Part shown: one piece after another, positions 61,116 through 64,000 of the stretch
Numbering within the stretch: position 1 is the first letter of the stretch
Layout of the letters: each line of letters opens with the position of its first letter
Assembly: GCF_900177545.1 (NCBI RefSeq)
Contig: NZ_FXBQ01000001.1
Span: forward strand, 2,474,122 to 2,538,121
Length of the DNA: 64,000 bases
Direction of reading: 5' to 3'
Source of the DNA: Maritimibacter sp. HL-12
GTDB lineage: Bacteria; Pseudomonadota; Alphaproteobacteria; Rhodobacterales; Rhodobacteraceae
Notes under the pieces: generated by a model
Told to the model about the DNA's origin: nothing
What the model saw: only the letters and a program-made list of their open reading frames with translations
Databases searched by the model: none
Made by a program: the position numbers and the translations under genes

Positions 61116-62048
61116 TCAGGCGTTCGCAACCAACCAGCCGACGTAGCCGACATAGGCGATCAGCAGGGCGGCACCTTCGCGGCGTGAAACCTGCCAGCCG
61201 GTGAAGGCCAGCACGACCAGCGCGAGCGTTGCGGCGAGCATCGTGCCGATATCGAAGGCGGCAATCTCTGTGGGCACCGTGATCGGGTGCACAAGCGCCG
61301 TCACGCCGAGGATGCCGAGAATGTTGTAGATGTTCGAGCCGACGACGTTGCCGAATGCGATATCGCCCTGCCGGCGCACTGCCGCGATGACAGCGGTTAC
61401 AAGCTCGGGCAGCGAGGTGCCGACGGCGACGATGGTGAGCCCGATCAGCGCGTCGGATACACCCAGGCCGGCGGCGAGGTCGACGGCGCCGCTGACCAGC
61501 AGGCGCGCGCCGACGATGGTTGTGGCGATGCCCGCGAGGGCCAGAAGCGCGGGACGCGCAATCCCGCCGGCCGGCACGGGTTCGGGCGCGGCGTCCACAA
61601 CCGGACCGCGGCTTTCGGACCGGAAAGCCACGACGATGTAGGCCACGAGTCCGCCCAGCAGGAAGGCGCCCGCGATCCGCGTGAGTTCGCCGTGGAGGAC
61701 GAGTGCGGCCCCGGCGAGCGTGGCAAGCGACAGCGCCGCGGCATCGCGCCAGAACGCTTTCGGTGACACCGCGACCGGCATGATCAGGGCGGCAACGCCG
61801 AGGATCAGGAGAATGTTGGCGATATTCGACCCGACCACGTTGCCGATGCTGATCCCGGGCGCGCCGGAGAAGGCCGCATCGAGCGAGGTGACAAGCTCAG
61901 GCGTGGAGGTGCCGAAACCCACGACCGTAAGGCCAACGAGCAGGGGCGAAATGCCCAGTCGCGTGGCCAGCGTCACCGCCCCGCGCACCAGGATGTCACC
62001 GCCGGCAACAAGCAGAACAAGCCCGGCAATAATGAAGACGAAGGTCAT
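61116..62048 (-). CDS. Calcium/sodium antiporter of the CaCA superfamily (YrbG-like)
   Basis: A 310-residue inner-membrane exchanger with about ten spans in two inverted repeats. Each repeat contains the alpha motif, GFGTSTPELVTSL with GNVVGSNIANILLILG in the first and AVGTSLPELVTAVIAAV with GNVVGSNIYNILGILG in the second, the exact signature of CaCA exchangers. It probably expels Ca2+ against Na+ or K+. It lies divergently from nothing close; the ppk stop is 81 bases away on the same strand. Confidence 0.93.
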   Translation of the reverse strand: MTFVFIIAGLVLLVAGGDILVRGAVTLATRLGISPLLVGLTVVGFGTSTPELVTSLDAAFSGAPGISIGNVVGSNIANILLILGVAALIMPVAVSPKAFWRDAAALSLATLAGAALVLHGELTRIAGAFLLGGLVAYIVVAFRSESRGPVVDAAPEPVPAGGIARPALLALAGIATTIVGARLLVSGAVDLAAGLGVSDALIGLTIVAVGTSLPELVTAVIAAVRRQGDIAFGNVVGSNIYNILGILGVTALVHPITVPTEIAAFDIGTMLAATLALVVLAFTGWQVSRREGAALLIAYVGYVGWLVANA

Positions 62049-62129
62049 TGTCCAATCCTCTGGTGCGCCGATCCATCATCGTCGCGAGATTGGCAAATCG
62101 GTGCAGGCACCGATGCTTTCAAGCCCCTG

Positions 62130-64000
62130 TCAATCGTGGCTGTGGGCCAGTTCCGGCACATCCGTAGCCCCCGCCGAACCGCGGCCCGAAAGCGAGGGAT
62201 ATTCCATGAAGAAGCGGTGGCAGTTGAAGGGCGTGTCGTTGCCGGTGAGATCGGGGCGCTTGAACGAGCCATCGGGCTGCATCACCCAGCTTTGCGCCTC
62301 GTCGTGCAGGTTCGCGGCCATGACCTGGCTCACGATCTGGGCCTTCACCGTGGCGTTCGTTACCTCTACCAGCGTTTCCACCCGGCGGTTGAGGTTGCGC
62401 CCCATCCAGTCAGCCGACGAGATATAGACCTTCGCCTTCTTCGACGGCAGCCCGTGGCCGTTCCCGAAGCAGACGATCCGGCTGTGCTCGAGAAAACGTC
62501 CGACGATCGACTTCACCCGGATGTTTTCCGAAAGCCCCTTGATCCCCGGTCTCAGCCCGCAAATGCCGCGCACCACGAGGCTGATCTTCACGCCCTTCTG
62601 GCTCGCGGCATAGAGCGCGTCGATCACGTCGGGCTCGATCAGGCTGTTCATCTTCGCCCAGATTTCGGCCGGTTTGCCCTCTTCGGCATACTTGGCCTCC
62701 TTCGCGATCTTTTCGATCAGTGTCGACTTCAACGTGAGCGGGCTGATCGCGAGCTTTTCGAGCTTGTCGGGCTGGGCGTAGCCGGAGAGGTAGTTGAACA
62801 CCCGGGTGGCATCGCGCCCGAGCGCCGGGTCGCAGGTGAAAAGGCTGAGGTCGGTGTAGATCTTCGCGGTGATCGGGTGGTAGTTGCCGGTGCCGAAATG
62901 GGTATAGGTCACGAGGTCATCGCCCTCGCGGCGCACCACCGTCGAGATCTTGGCGTGGGTCTTGTAGTTCATGAAGCCATAAACCACGTGCGCGCCGGCC
63001 CGCTCCAGCCGGCGCGACTGGCGGATATTCGCGGCCTCGTCGAAACGGGCCTTGAGTTCAACCAGCGCGGTGACGCTCTTGCCCGCCTCGGCGGCCTCGC
63101 AAAGCGCCGAGACGATGGAGGAATCCCGGCTGGTGCGATAGAGCGTCTGCTTGATCGCGACCACGTCGGGGTCCTGGGCCGCCTGGGCGAGAAAGCGGAC
63201 CACCAGATCGAAGGTCTCGTAAGGATGGTGCAGCAGCATGTCCTTCTGGCGGATCGCGGCGAACATGTCGCCGCCGTGATCCTCGATCCGCTCCGGCACC
63301 CGCGGCATGTAGGACGGCCAGAGCAGGTCGGGCCGCTCATCGAGCACCAGTTCGGCAAGATCGGCCATGCCGATCAGCCCCTCGACCTCGACAATCTCTT
63401 CTTCGGTGACGTGCAATTCGCGCGCGACAAGGGCGCGCAGGTCTTCGGGCGCGCCGGTGCTGATCTTCATCCGCACCACCTCGCCGCGCCGCCGACGCTT
63501 GAGCGCGGTCTCGAACTCGCGCACGAGGTCTTCAGCCTCGTCCTCGACCTCGAGATCGCTGTCGCGCAGCACCCGGAACGCGCAGTTTCCCTTCTCGACA
63601 TAGCCCGGAAACAGCGTGTCGAGGAACAGCAGCAGCAATTCCTCCAGCGGCAGGAACCGCGCCGCGCCCTCGGCCGCGGGAAGCCGCACGAAGCGATCGA
63701 CCTGGTGCGGCACCGGCAGGAGCGCCTGAAGCTTGCGCTTGTCGGATTTTCGTTCGAGTTGCAGCGCGAGCGCGAAGCCGGTGTTGGGGATGAAGGGAAA
63801 TGGGTGCGCCGGGTCGATCGCCAGCGGTGACAGCACCGGGAAGACACGCGCGAGGAAGACCTGTTCGAGATGGTCGCGATCCTCGGCCGACAGGGTCTCG
63901 CGGGTGCAGATCACGATGCCCTCGCGCTGCATCTCGCTCGAAAGCTGATCGAACACCACCTGCTGGTGCGCCATCAGCCGCCGCGCATCGGCGTTGATGA
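62130..64000 (-). CDS. ppk: Polyphosphate kinase 1, 5' end outside window
   Basis: Polymerises the gamma phosphate of ATP into polyphosphate. 622 C-terminal residues are visible; the N terminus lies beyond the window. The autophosphorylated His region [22 protein letters not shown] is complete, as are [19 protein letters not shown] and the late [20 protein letters not shown] of the C-terminal phospholipase-D-like half. The visible start of the sequence, [19 protein letters not shown], belongs to the N domain. Length and motifs are normal. Confidence 0.97.
   Translation of the reverse strand, partial: INADARRLMAHQQVVFDQLSSEMQREGIVICTRETLSAEDRDHLEQVFLARVFPVLSPLAIDPAHPFPFIPNTGFALALQLERKSDKRKLQALLPVPHQVDRFVRLPAAEGAARFLPLEELLLLFLDTLFPGYVEKGNCAFRVLRDSDLEVEDEAEDLVREFETALKRRRRGEVVRMKISTGAPEDLRALVARELHVTEEEIVEVEGLIGMADLAELVLDERPDLLWPSYMPRVPERIEDHGGDMFAAIRQKDMLLHHPYETFDLVVRFLAQAAQDPDVVAIKQTLYRTSRDSSIVSALCEAAEAGKSVTALVELKARFDEAANIRQSRRLERAGAHVVYGFMNYKTHAKISTVVRREGDDLVTYTHFGTGNYHPITAKIYTDLSLFTCDPALGRDATRVFNYLSGYAQPDKLEKLAISPLTLKSTLIEKIAKEAKYAEEGKPAEIWAKMNSLIEPDVIDALYAASQKGVKISLVVRGICGLRPGIKGLSENIRVKSIVGRFLEHSRIVCFGNGHGLPSKKAKVYISSADWMGRNLNRRVETLVEVTNATVKAQIVSQVMAANLHDEAQSWVMQPDGSFKRPDLTGNDTPFNCHRFFMEYPSLSGRGSAGATDVPELAHSHD

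Overview
The window is about 64 kb of high-GC chromosomal DNA that reads as an alphaproteobacterium of the order Rhodobacterales (Rhodobacter/Roseobacter group). Grounds: a metK leader matching the SAM/SAH riboswitch, a class described from Rhodobacterales; an irr-fabA-fabB-fabI neighbourhood; the block miaB ... phoH-ybeY-corC-lnt-metK-trmB-aroA-cmk-rpsA-ihfB-lapA-trpF-trpB; a ceramidase-like membrane protein, DUF1127, and a type A RNase P RNA. It is mostly ordinary core genome. I see no prophage, insertion sequence, CRISPR array, tRNA or rRNA operon.

Layout. 0-7 kb: end of a beta-oxidation multienzyme, a metal-dependent hydrolase, a ceramidase-like protein, gatC-gatA (tRNA-dependent amidotransferase), a lipoprotein with a calcium-binding-like C terminus, a peptidoglycan amidase and rnpB. 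7-13.5 kb: VOC protein, rpmG, a 48-residue membrane protein, a DASS transporter, an SGNH hydrolase, a Bax-inhibitor-1 protein, DUF1127 divergent from a LysR regulator, and a quinone oxidoreductase. 13.3-20.6 kb: a palindrome-rich control region before an XRE regulator, hisN-like phosphatase, 8-oxoguanine deaminase facing guanine deaminase, mgtE, 5-formyl-THF cyclo-ligase and a YmdB-type phosphoesterase. 20.6-27.8 kb: SLC13 permease, divergent lysE/lrp pair, yebC, EamA exporter and a sugar-nucleotide epimerase.

27.8-33.5 kb holds unsaturated fatty-acid synthesis (fabI, fabB, fabA) with irr, but fabA is separated from fabB by about 2 kb that contains an AT-rich stretch, a secreted PRC-barrel protein, a short relic resembling the fabA 3' end, and a CPBP membrane protease. 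33.7-38.4 kb carries small secreted proteins, miaB, and an overlapping OmpA-like/lipoprotein pair that share a two-cysteine module. 38.5-49.96 kb is the translation/envelope core: phoH, ybeY, corC, lnt, metK, trmB, aroA, cmk (in frame with an upstream membrane domain) and rpsA with a structured leader. 50-54.8 kb: aldehyde dehydrogenase, ihfB, lapA, trpF, GNAT, trpB. 54.8-64 kb: malQ, an overlapping minus-strand chain (pth, DUF2332, CDGSH, serine hydrolase, DUF2237), FkbM methyltransferase, a Ca/Na exchanger and the end of ppk.

Items most worth a second look: the membrane-domain/cytidylate-kinase fusion, the shared DGC module in the OmpA/lipoprotein pair, the three-copy hairpin repeat with covarying stems, the fabA-like relic inside the fab cluster, the rpsA leader, and the paired perfect palindromes before the XRE regulator. 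No single locus looks like a new defence or mobile system.
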